From NCBI GenBank assembly GCA_003567805.1, contig PWYP01000089.1, positions 1 through 14,380 on the forward strand: DNA of 14,380 bases. The letters are read 5' to 3'. This DNA comes from PVC group bacterium. GTDB lineage: Bacteria; Verrucomicrobiota; Kiritimatiellia; UBA8416. A model generated the notes under the pieces. That model was not told where the DNA came from. It saw nothing but the letters and a program-made list of their open reading frames with translations, and searched no databases. A program made the position numbers and the translations under genes. Numbering within the stretch: the first letter of the stretch is position 1; the number at the start of each line of letters is the position of its first letter. Of the stretch, positions 7,254 through 14,267 are shown in pieces.

Positions 7254-8879
7254 ATGAAGGCGACTGTTTCTAAAGAACGTAAGCGTAAAATGCGCAAACG
7301 ACACAAACGTGCGGACAAAGGGCGTTTGCAAAATCAATATCTCACACAACGGCCTGCTGTTGCCTTTTTTGCAGCACTCCTTGCGTGGGCACTTGCGTTT
7401 ATTGCAATGCGAATGCCGCGAGCATTCATCACCAACGGCCCCATTACGAATCACTCAATGCTTATCCTCGTTAGCGATGCTATACTTGGTGCCATTGCAT
7501 TCATTACGGCTGGTATCTTTCTGTGGTTATTTCAACCTAAAATTATTCAGCGAAACTCACGTATCATTCTCGTCTGTTGCATCGTGTGCGTAAGCGCTTT
7601 CTATGCAGCTTTGCTTTTGGCAGCAGCCACATGGTTGCCTATCCCATGGAATACGGCCATGCCCTACTTCCTGCCAACCGTTATAGCTCCTATCCTTACA
7701 ACTTTGCTTCTAGGAACACCCAGTGGCTTCGCTACTGGCATGACGGTGTCTGCCATACTGGCAATATATGCCGACCGAAACATCGCTATTTTTCTAAATG
7801 GCGCGCTCGTCACCGCGCTCATCACCTATTTGGCCCCGCAAGTACGGACACGGTCAAAAGTAACCAAACTTTGCCTGTTTGCTGGTTTGGCACAGGTCCC
7901 TGCTCTAGCGATTATCGTATTGCAAACGCAAATCACCACATTTCGTTTTGACCTATTCGCTGCCCAACTCTTGGCCCCGATCATATCAGCTCTCGTGGCA
8001 GCTCTGCTTGCACTGATACTTTTACCCCTATTGGAGCATATTTTTAACATCACAACCAATATCTCTCTACTGGAGTTTTCTGATTTAGGCCATCCGCTGT
8101 TACAACGTCTGGCATTAGAAGCCCCGGGAACCTATCACCATAGCCTCGTCGTGGCCAATATCGCTCAATCTGCTGCCGAAGCCATAGGAGCAAATGGTCT
8201 TGAAGCTCGTATATCGGCCTACTTTCATGATATTGGCAAGCTCACAAAACCCGAGTTCTTTGCTGAGAACATGTTCAACCGCGAAAACCCGCATGATCAA
8301 CTCAATCCCAATATGAGCACGCTCATCATCACGTCACATGTCAAGGAAGGATTAAGCATAGCTCAACTGTATAAGTTACCATCATGCGTGCACCGCGCAA
8401 TTCAGGAACACCATGGAACAACAGTCCTGCAATGTTTTCATCATAAAGCTGTAACGTCACAACAGGAACTTGCCCTGCGAGATGCATCCAACAGACCACT
8501 GGATGACAGCCAATTCAGATATCCAGGGCCCAAACCATCCACAAGCATATCTGCTATCATTTGCCTAGCAGATGCCGTGGAAGCGGCATCACGTTGCATT
8601 GCAAAACCAACCCCCGCAAATTTGGAGGACCTTGTCGATGATATCGTCCGACAACGACTCGATGATGGGCAGCTGGACCAATGTGAACTCTCCCTGCTCG
8701 AGCTTTCTAAAGTCAAACGTGCCTTCGTGTTCACCTTAGCCAATATGCTGCATGGACGCGTTGCTTATCCAAATCATCATGAAAATACAAATAACAAATC
8801 AGCAGAAACTGATTTCAATCCAACAATCAGCACTTCGGAATCTGATTTTGCAACTACTCTCACGCGCGCATCCGCTTGA
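7254..8879 (+). CDS. Membrane HD-domain phosphodiesterase, PgpH-like (short form)
   Basis: A 541-aa integral membrane protein. It has a very basic N-terminus (1-24), about seven hydrophobic segments (between about 35 and 263), then a cytoplasmic HD domain. The HD metal residues are clear: HH at 295-296 in GTYHHS, FHDIGK (324-329), His362 in SHV, EHHGT (385-389) and Asp440 in LADAVEA. The sequence follows the PgpH/YqfF family, whose studied members hydrolyse cyclic di-AMP. Known members are about 700 aa with a large extracellular 7TMR-HDED domain before the membrane part; here that domain is absent. The neighbour ybeY matches the Firmicutes yqfF-ybeY order. The ATG at 7254 lacks a Shine-Dalgarno; an in-frame ATG at 7290 is possible. 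The last 35 or so residues look disordered and lie mostly in the overlap with ybeY. C-di-AMP activity is inferred. Confidence 0.88.
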   Translation: MKATVSKERKRKMRKRHKRADKGRLQNQYLTQRPAVAFFAALLAWALAFIAMRMPRAFITNGPITNHSMLILVSDAILGAIAFITAGIFLWLFQPKIIQRNSRIILVCCIVCVSAFYAALLLAAATWLPIPWNTAMPYFLPTVIAPILTTLLLGTPSGFATGMTVSAILAIYADRNIAIFLNGALVTALITYLAPQVRTRSKVTKLCLFAGLAQVPALAIIVLQTQITTFRFDLFAAQLLAPIISALVAALLALILLPLLEHIFNITTNISLLEFSDLGHPLLQRLALEAPGTYHHSLVVANIAQSAAEAIGANGLEARISAYFHDIGKLTKPEFFAENMFNRENPHDQLNPNMSTLIITSHVKEGLSIAQLYKLPSCVHRAIQEHHGTTVLQCFHHKAVTSQQELALRDASNRPLDDSQFRYPGPKPSTSISAIICLADAVEAASRCIAKPTPANLEDLVDDIVRQRLDDGQLDQCELSLLELSKVKRAFVFTLANMLHGRVAYPNHHENTNNKSAETDFNPTISTSESDFATTLTRASA

Positions 8880-9297
8880 TCACGACATCAATTGGGAGCA
8901 CATTGCCGTACACCTAGTTGATGATGTTAATATGCAAGAAGCGCACGCATGCTACTTTGGAAAAAATACCGTTACCGATGTTATTTCTCAAAAATACGCC
9001 CCTATCCCTGGGGAATTCGGATACAGCGCCGAAATCATTGCAAACGCACAACAGGTACTACGTGCCAAAGCGACGGCAGGGTGGAGCTGGCATAAAGAAC
9101 TATCACTCTATATTGCCCACGGTATCGACCATTTACATGGAGGATTGGATGATACGCCAGCACAGCAAATGCAAATGCGACGGCGTGAGCTCCGCTGGCT
9201 CCGACAAATTGAAAAGCAAGGCTTCTCCTTTGAAACCTTAGGTAGGGCGAACCGTCCCGGAGAGCCGAATGGCCGGGCAAACGCCCCGCTCGACTGA
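8779..9297 (+). CDS. ybeY: Endoribonuclease YbeY (rRNA maturation factor), divergent
   Basis: Predicted UPF0054 metal-dependent RNase acting in 16S rRNA 3'-end maturation and ribosome quality control. The 172 aa fit the family. Visible signatures are the N-terminal strand MKIQITNQQ, TVTDVIS (64-70) and AHGIDHLHGG (113-122). In the family the metal site is HGxxHLxGxDH. Here His114 and His118 are present, but the third ligand position is Asp124 (GGLDD), and conserved Phe after TDVxS is Gln71. An extra His120 is nearby. An upstream in-frame ATG at 8752 adds nine residues, but the family N-terminus fits 8779. Neither start has a clear Shine-Dalgarno; translation is probably coupled to the HD gene, which it overlaps by 101 bp. 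The last 20 residues come from a GC-rich structured element. Confidence 0.85.
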   Translation: MKIQITNQQKLISIQQSALRNLILQLLSRAHPLDHDINWEHIAVHLVDDVNMQEAHACYFGKNTVTDVISQKYAPIPGEFGYSAEIIANAQQVLRAKATAGWSWHKELSLYIAHGIDHLHGGLDDTPAQQMQMRRRELRWLRQIEKQGFSFETLGRANRPGEPNGRANAPLD

Positions 9298-9329
9298 CCT
9301 CGCCGAAGTCCGGCGAACCGATTACCTAC
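9239..9329. repeat. GC-rich structured element between ybeY and lysA
   Basis: This stretch is clearly more GC-rich than its surroundings. It contains a 9-base direct repeat GGCGAACCG (9246-9254 and 9312-9320). Two hairpins are visible: GGGC/GCCC (9275-9278, 9283-9286) and a perfect 6-bp TCGCCG/CGGCGA (9300-9305, 9311-9316). Outer arms GTAGG/CCTAC (9242-9246, 9325-9329) also match. It covers the last 20 codons of ybeY, the 28-bp gap and the last codon of lysA. It may be a dispersed palindromic repeat or a two-sided transcription stop without U-tracts. Only one copy is present in this window. Confidence 0.5.
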
Positions 9330-10594
9330 ACCGGAAACGTGTTCAACCCTTCAAAATCCAACGTCGCGAACAGATCATCTTCCGTTTCAGATCGACGAAT
9401 CTGCACTACTTCGCCACTTTCACGAAGCAGCAACTCTGCGCACCGCAGTTTGCCATTGTAGTTAAACCCCATGGAGTGACCATGCGCACCGGCATCATGT
9501 ATCACCACCCAATCCCCCACTTCGATGGGAGGCAAGGAACGATCAATCGCAAACTTGTCATTATTTTCGCAAAGAGACCCCGTTACATCGCAGATTTGAT
9601 TGCAAGGTAAGTCGTCTTTACCGGGGACCGTGATGTGGTGATATGCACCGTACATCCCCGGACGCATGAGATTCGCCATACATGCATCCAACCCAATGTA
9701 GTGCTTGTACGTATGTTTAACGTGGCGAACCTTGGAAACAAGATAGCCATACGGTCCCGTAATCATCCGACCACATTCCAAAGCAAGGGCGATGGGATCC
9801 AATTCGTTAGACACAATAACATCTTGGTAAACAGCTTCTATCCCGCGTCCAACAGCCGCCAAATCAACAGCGTCTTCTTCTGGACGATATGGAATGCCAA
9901 TGCCCCCCCCTAAATTAATAAAGGATACTTTCACACCTGTCTTTACTTTGATCTCAACCGCCAACGCAAAAAGCATACGGGCGGTCTCGACGAAATAGTC
10001 GGAGTTCAACTCATTAGATGCCACCATGGTATGTAAACCGAAGCGTTTCACTCCCTTATCCCGCGCAATCATATACCCCTCAATGATTTGCTCGCGCGTA
10101 AAACCATACTTTGCCTCTTCAGGGTGCCCAATAATCGTATTCCCCTCCCGCAAGGCCCCTGGGTTGTATCGAAAACAAATCGTCTCCGGCAATTTTCCCA
10201 ATGCTTCTTCAACAAAGGGTATATGCGTAATGTCGTCCAGATTGAGAATGGCACCTAGGTCATCGGCCTGACGATATTCGTAAGCGGGGGTGTCGTTTGA
10301 CGTGAAAATAATATCCTCCCCCTTCAGTCCAATCGAAGCCGACAATCGCAATTCAGGCCCACTGCTGCAATCTGCACCAAAGCCTTCTGCTGCTAGCATT
10401 TTCATGATATACGGATTCGGCGTCGCCTTTACCGCAAAATACTCCCGAAACCCAGCATTCCAGGAAAAAGCAGCCAACAACTTACGCGCATTTTCACGGA
10501 TGGCTTTTTCGTCGTATACATAAAACGGACTCGGATACGACTTCCCAAGTTCTTCCAACTGCTCTTTGGTTAAAGGGAAACTCTTTTCATTCAT
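9326..10594 (-). CDS. lysA: Diaminopimelate decarboxylase-type PLP enzyme
   Basis: A fold-III (alanine-racemase-like) PLP decarboxylase of 422 aa, predicted to turn meso-diaminopimelate into lysine, the last step of the pathway that DapF feeds. The PLP-binding Lys56 is in YFAVKATPNP. NLGGGIGIPY (227-236) is the phosphate-binding glycine loop. ECGRMITGPYG (273-283) and GSLCENNDKFA (339-349) carry substrate and catalytic residues, with Cys342. Two motifs differ from the textbook enzyme: the GxHxHIGS segment is GLHTMVAS (186-193), and CESGD is CENND. This may mark a LysA subfamily or an enzyme with another D-amino-acid substrate. The start lies 13 bp after the radC stop with only a weak GAAG before it. 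A run of eight G (9903-9910 on this strand) encodes the glycine loop. Confidence 0.88.
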   Translation of the reverse strand: MNEKSFPLTKEQLEELGKSYPSPFYVYDEKAIRENARKLLAAFSWNAGFREYFAVKATPNPYIMKMLAAEGFGADCSSGPELRLSASIGLKGEDIIFTSNDTPAYEYRQADDLGAILNLDDITHIPFVEEALGKLPETICFRYNPGALREGNTIIGHPEEAKYGFTREQIIEGYMIARDKGVKRFGLHTMVASNELNSDYFVETARMLFALAVEIKVKTGVKVSFINLGGGIGIPYRPEEDAVDLAAVGRGIEAVYQDVIVSNELDPIALALECGRMITGPYGYLVSKVRHVKHTYKHYIGLDACMANLMRPGMYGAYHHITVPGKDDLPCNQICDVTGSLCENNDKFAIDRSLPPIEVGDWVVIHDAGAHGHSMGFNYNGKLRCAELLLRESGEVVQIRRSETEDDLFATLDFEGLNTFPV

Positions 10595-10607
10595 ATTTCA
10601 CTTCTTT

Positions 10608-11378
10608 CTAAAACGAAATCAATCCTGCCTCTCGCAAACTACAAAAGTTCTTATTGTTCGCTTGGCCGTGCCCCAGAATTACATGATCCATTACTTTTAT
10701 ATCAATCACCTTACCCGCATCAATCAATTGTTGCGTGATACGTAAATCTTCTGCTGATGGTGTTGGATCCCCGCTCGGATGATTATGCGCCAACACAATA
10801 TTCCCCGCCGCATGACGAATCGCTTCACGAAACACTTCCCGCGGATGCACCAAACTCGCGTCTAGTATACCCGATGTAACGTCTATGGGCTCACACTTCA
10901 AGCGATTCTTCCGATCTAGGATCAGCACCCAGAATATTTCTTTCTCAAGCGCTGATGTCCTGTCCCTCATCAGCGCATAAACATCTTCTGGACGACTCAC
11001 ACGGGGGCGTTCAACCTGCTCTTCAGCACGAATATGTTGAGCCAAGACAAAGGCAGCCTTCAAAATTTGTGCCTTCGTGTTGCTGATGCCTTTTACCGAG
11101 CAAAGCTCAGGCACAGACACCGAAGAGAGAGCTAACAAGGACCCATATTTCCGTAAAAGCATACGCGCTAACTCAAACGCATTGACCCCTTTGATACCCG
11201 TTCGCAGCAATAATGCGAGCAATACATCTGGCGGGGCATGCTCAATACCAACCCGTTCTGCATATTCACGAGGACGGCTTTTAGGCGGTAAATCCTGAAT
11301 GCGGACGCTTCTTCCATCAGGGACATAACTGGGTTCAGCCAACCGTGCCTTATGCGATTCTGAGCTGTATACTTCCAT
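10608..11378 (-). CDS. radC: RadC-family JAB/MPN protein
   Basis: A 256-aa RadC (UPF0758) protein. The N-terminal part (about 20-120) has the family's SRPREYAERVG segment and a helix-hairpin-helix-like stretch (SVKGISNTKAQILKA, about 94-108). The C-terminal MPN/JAMM domain (about 130-250) has the metal motif AHNHPSGDPTPSAED: His198, His200 and Asp211, with Glu147 as the likely catalytic acid. Despite the name, a direct role in DNA repair is unproven; members are putative metallo-hydrolases. GGAGG (11383-11387) lies 4 nt before the ATG. The start lies inside the end of miaA (29 bp overlap), which supports co-transcription and coupling. Confidence 0.95.
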   Translation of the reverse strand: MEVYSSESHKARLAEPSYVPDGRSVRIQDLPPKSRPREYAERVGIEHAPPDVLLALLLRTGIKGVNAFELARMLLRKYGSLLALSSVSVPELCSVKGISNTKAQILKAAFVLAQHIRAEEQVERPRVSRPEDVYALMRDRTSALEKEIFWVLILDRKNRLKCEPIDVTSGILDASLVHPREVFREAIRHAAGNIVLAHNHPSGDPTPSAEDLRITQQLIDAGKVIDIKVMDHVILGHGQANNKNFCSLREAGLISF

Positions 11379-12294
11379 GTTTCCTCCAGATGTTTTCGAT
11401 ATCTATCGCCATTTGACTTATATCATGCTCAGCTGCAGGAGACAACCATGCGACGTCCGCCTGATGCCGGAACCAGGTGCGTTGACGTTTCGCCAGGCGG
11501 TTTGTACGCACTACCGTCCGCTCCTGTGCTTGCTTCACAGTCATCTCTCCATCCAAAACAGCAAAAGCCTCCGCATACCCGATCGCCTGACTCGCCGTGC
11601 GCGACAGAGCCGCATAACGGTTGCGTAACATTCGTGCTTCGTCTAGCAGTCCCACTTCATACATTCGCGCAACCCGTTTCACGATGCGCGCGCGAAGCAT
11701 GGTGTTCTCCGGCAATAATCCCGCCAGCTTCCCGTTACTCACATTCTCGTTCCACGCCCGTTCGCGCTCTCGAATTCCATTTGCGGAATAGGTTTGCTCA
11801 ATCGCGCGGATCAAACGACGTGGATTCAACGGATCAGCGAGCCGGCCCAATGCAGCCGGATCCCGTTCGCACAAAACTGACTGCAATCCCGGCACGCCTT
11901 CCTGCGCATACACCTGCTCCCATCGTTCCCGCTCCATAGGAGCTGCAGCATACACATCCAACCCCTGTAGAAGCGCCTTCACATACAACCCGCTTCCCCC
12001 GACAATCAATACTGGCATTTTCTGGGGTAACGATTTCATCTGCTCGCTAACCAAGCGCAAGTATGCCCACACATCAAAAGAATCATCAGGTTTTACCAAA
12101 TCAATTCCCAAATAAGGGACACCCCCGCGTTCTTCAGGAGACGGTTTGGCCGTTCCTATATCCATACCCTGATAGACGAGCATGGAATCAGCGGACAAGA
12201 TGGCCGCGTGCATGTGCTCAGCAAGATGATGACCTACATCCGACTTCCCCGATGCCGTGGGACCAACCAGAACGTAAGCGTCTCGCACAACCAT
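11350..12294 (-). CDS. miaA: tRNA dimethylallyltransferase
   Basis: Transfers a dimethylallyl group to N6 of A37 in tRNAs that read UNN codons, which stabilises codon-anticodon pairing. The 314-aa length is normal. The P-loop is GPTASGKS (11-18). DSMLVYQGMDIGTAKP (36-51) is the family's catalytic Asp and tRNA-binding signature, GGSGLY (99-104) follows, then NPRRLIRAIE (157-166). The C-terminal TNRLAKRQRTWFR (264-276) is the tRNA-contacting motif. GGGAG (12304-12308) lies 9 nt before the ATG. The gene starts 15 bp after the lspA stop and overlaps radC at its end, so it is the third gene of the minus-strand operon. Confidence 0.97.
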   Translation of the reverse strand: MVVRDAYVLVGPTASGKSDVGHHLAEHMHAAILSADSMLVYQGMDIGTAKPSPEERGGVPYLGIDLVKPDDSFDVWAYLRLVSEQMKSLPQKMPVLIVGGSGLYVKALLQGLDVYAAAPMERERWEQVYAQEGVPGLQSVLCERDPAALGRLADPLNPRRLIRAIEQTYSANGIRERERAWNENVSNGKLAGLLPENTMLRARIVKRVARMYEVGLLDEARMLRNRYAALSRTASQAIGYAEAFAVLDGEMTVKQAQERTVVRTNRLAKRQRTWFRHQADVAWLSPAAEHDISQMAIDIENIWRKHGSIQLRIA

Positions 12295-12309
12295 CTATGT
12301 CATCTCCCA

Positions 12310-12780
12310 TTACGTGTTACTGGCATGATGTTGTGCACGCGCCACAAAATATTGAGATATCAAAAGGAGACCAACCCCAACGCAAATAGCACTGTCAGCC
12401 ACATTAAATGCAGGGAAGTGACGTCCCCGCCAGTAGAAATCAAGAAAGTCGACAACATACTGCAGTCGCACGCGATCAATAAAATTACCGATAATACCAC
12501 CAGCCAAAAGGCCAAAAGCAATCCGATCCATCGTACAGTCACGAAAAAAATACCGCTGCCAGATAACCATGATAATGAGTACCACGAAAGACAGCCCAGC
12601 TAACCAAAAATGACCATCCGAAAACAGGCCCCATGCCGCACCGGTGTTCTGAATATATCGCAAATCAAAGAAACCATCGATCAGCACGATATTCTCGAAC
12701 AAATCCAGATGCCGTCGCACAAGTGACTTCGTCCATTGATCGAAAAAGGCCACACTAATGGCCAGTATCAAAGGCAACAC
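12310..12780 (-). CDS. lspA: Lipoprotein signal peptidase (signal peptidase II)
   Basis: An inner-membrane aspartyl protease that removes the signal peptide from lipid-modified prolipoproteins. The 156-aa protein has four hydrophobic segments (about 1-14, 58-76, 86-102, 130-146). Conserved motifs are DQWTK (14-18), NTGAAWG (45-51), GGIIGNFIDR (94-103) and FNVADSAI (125-132). The catalytic pair is Asp111 (YVVDF) and Asp129. The start is a GTG at 12780 with GGGGAG (12790-12795) 9 nt upstream. It follows the DksA-like gene by 33 bp, an arrangement I recall from several bacterial groups, and precedes miaA by 15 bp. Confidence 0.97.
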   Translation of the reverse strand: MLPLILAISVAFFDQWTKSLVRRHLDLFENIVLIDGFFDLRYIQNTGAAWGLFSDGHFWLAGLSFVVLIIMVIWQRYFFRDCTMDRIAFGLLAGGIIGNFIDRVRLQYVVDFLDFYWRGRHFPAFNVADSAICVGVGLLLISQYFVARAQHHASNT

Positions 12781-12813
12781 AATTGACTTCTCCCCAGATC
12801 AAGTGCGAAAAAA

Positions 12814-14037
12814 TCAATAGTGACGGTGATCCGTCATATTGGGTTTCTGTTCGACTTTTGACTGACACTCCACACAGCGGCGCGCAAAAGGCAACGCCTT
12901 CAACCGCGGTGTTGGAATAATGCATCCGCAATCCTCACAAATACCGTAGGTTTTATGACGTATCCGCTCAAGAGCTTCATCGATCTCGAAAATCGAATCG
13001 CCTTCCCCTGCAGCTAGTTTAAGAGCCAGCTGCCGTTCAAATGCATCCGTGCCGTCCTCTTCAGGGTTTACTTCGTCAGCGCGCGTTAAAGATGCACCAC
13101 GAAGATAAGCAATTTGACGCAGCAACTCAGCACGAATACGCAATAGCATTTCTTCAAACATGACGAGCTGCTTATCCGTGAGACGTCGTGACGAAGTCCG
13201 TTTTGGCATGGTTTTCGTTTTTTCCACACGCGCTTGCTTCGCCTTGGCAGCGGCCTTGCGAGCCTCTACGGCACGAAAGATAGATGCATGATCCGTATGC
13301 GAGAAGGGAGACTTCGTTGCGTTCTTATCCTTGTCCTTAGCCTTACGCCCTGTGCTACCCGCAGCTCTGGACGCACTACGCTTGCTGCCCGCCATCAAAT
13401 CCGATGACTTGCCCCGCTTCGACGCTGCGGGAGGCGCAACTGACGACGCTGTAGACTTCGGTTTGGTAGAACCTTTGCCAGCTTTCTGAGAGGACTTGCT
13501 GACTGTTTTCTCCTTCTTAGCCGATACGAGTTTCTTCGTTACTTGCGCTTTAGCCGTTGTCCTCGATGCTTTTGGCTTACGTACTGTGTTGCGAGCTACT
13601 GTTCGCTTCGCGGAAGCCTGACGAGGTGCAGACTTCTTACTGGTAGCTTTTTTGGAAACGGTTTTCTTTGCGGAGGCTTTCTTAGCTGCAACCTTCTTAA
13701 CAGATACCCTTTGAGAGGAAGCCTTCTCCACTCCAGACCTCTTGGATACTGATTTCGGTGACGCTTTCCAAGCACCCTTTGCCTTTACCGTAGGCTTCTT
13801 TGAAGAAACCTTCTTAACAAGTGTCTTTTTGGCAGCAGGCTTCTTTGCAGAAGGCTTCTTCGCAGCTGATTTTGCTGGCACCTTTGCGGAAGCCTTTACC
13901 GCTTTTTTCGTAGGCGAAGACTTCTTACTCTTAGAGCTACTACTCTTTGCTCTTTTGGCTACCGCCGTTTTCTGACTCTTTGCTGATGCTACGGACGATT
14001 TGCCGCGCGCCGATTTAGCTTTGCTTTTTGATGCCAT
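12814..14037 (-). CDS. DksA/TraR zinc-finger protein with histone-H1-like tail
   Basis: A 407-aa two-part protein. Residues 1 to about 240 are almost only Lys, Ala, Ser, Thr, Pro, Arg and Val, with repeated KKxxAKK and SPxK-like units, like eukaryotic H1 or AlgP/Hc1-type bacterial tails. The C-terminal part (about 283-400) is DksA/TraR-like: a helical arm, a tip with EEDGTDAFER (about 326-335) holding the two acidic residues of the DksA tip, and a C4 zinc finger with Cys367, Cys370, Cys388 and Cys391 (C-x2-C-x17-C-x2-C, as in DksA). DksA binds the RNA polymerase secondary channel and controls rRNA promoters with ppGpp. The tail could bind DNA or RNA. The ATG at 14037 is preferred over a GTG at 14043, because AGGGGT (14044-14049) is 6 nt before the ATG. 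It is the first gene of the operon with lspA. Confidence 0.88.
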   Translation of the reverse strand: MASKSKAKSARGKSSVASAKSQKTAVAKRAKSSSSKSKKSSPTKKAVKASAKVPAKSAAKKPSAKKPAAKKTLVKKVSSKKPTVKAKGAWKASPKSVSKRSGVEKASSQRVSVKKVAAKKASAKKTVSKKATSKKSAPRQASAKRTVARNTVRKPKASRTTAKAQVTKKLVSAKKEKTVSKSSQKAGKGSTKPKSTASSVAPPAASKRGKSSDLMAGSKRSASRAAGSTGRKAKDKDKNATKSPFSHTDHASIFRAVEARKAAAKAKQARVEKTKTMPKRTSSRRLTDKQLVMFEEMLLRIRAELLRQIAYLRGASLTRADEVNPEEDGTDAFERQLALKLAAGEGDSIFEIDEALERIRHKTYGICEDCGCIIPTPRLKALPFARRCVECQSKVEQKPNMTDHRHY

Positions 14038-14073
14038 TATCACACCCCTGACTAATTTAAAACGAATCCGTGC

Positions 14074-14102
14074 TATATATCAGTAAACACAAAGAATGTC
14101 AA
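14074..14102 (-). promoter_or_regulatory. Near-consensus sigma-70 promoter of the dksA-like operon
   Basis: On the minus strand a perfect TTGACA (14102-14097) is followed after exactly 17 nt by TATATA (14079-14074). Transcription would start near 14067, giving a leader of about 30 nt with AGGGGT before the ATG. It lies between the 5S rRNA terminator and the DksA-like gene, so the operon need not depend on read-through from the rRNA operon. Confidence 0.85.
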
Positions 14103-14222
14103 ACATACATTGCAAAACAATCCGTCATAACGTCGCCTACTTTTCTTCAAAGCACGCATGTTCCCTGTGGCTTGTTTAGTAGCAGGCATCCCCATGAAGC
14201 CTCTCAATGGCTGAATAGACGC

Positions 14223-14259
14223 AAAAAAAAAGGGCTACGAAGTTACTTCGAAGCCCTTT
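14223..14259 (-). terminator. Rho-independent terminator of the rRNA operon
   Basis: On the minus strand, right after the 5S gene, a long hairpin (14257-14231, pairing AGGGCT and CGAAGT arms around one A/A mismatch, with a tiny loop at 14244) is followed by a run of nine T on that strand (14231-14223). The hairpin begins 8 nt after the 5S 3' end. This is a classical strong terminator. Confidence 0.93.
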
Positions 14260-14267
14260 AAAAAAAA

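Noticed and set aside
8752..8778. Upstream ATG as the ybeY start
   Set aside because: It adds nine residues not expected in the family. The characteristic N-terminal strand begins at the ATG at 8779, although neither start has a ribosome binding site, so this is not certain.
9903..9910. Eight-C run (G run on the coding strand) in lysA as a second phase-variable site
   Set aside because: It encodes the conserved glycine loop GGGIG and is shorter than runs usually known to slip often. Conserved function explains it well enough.
11448..11939. Plus-strand open frame of 163 codons antisense to miaA
   Set aside because: miaA on the other strand has all family motifs. The antisense frame is Pro/Arg/Ser-rich shadow sequence with no recognisable domain.
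13300..14037. Lys/Ala-rich region as a spurious frame from low-complexity DNA
   Set aside because: It is in frame with an intact DksA zinc-finger domain, starts at an ATG with a good Shine-Dalgarno and lies behind a near-consensus promoter. The opposite strand has only Phe-rich shadow frames.
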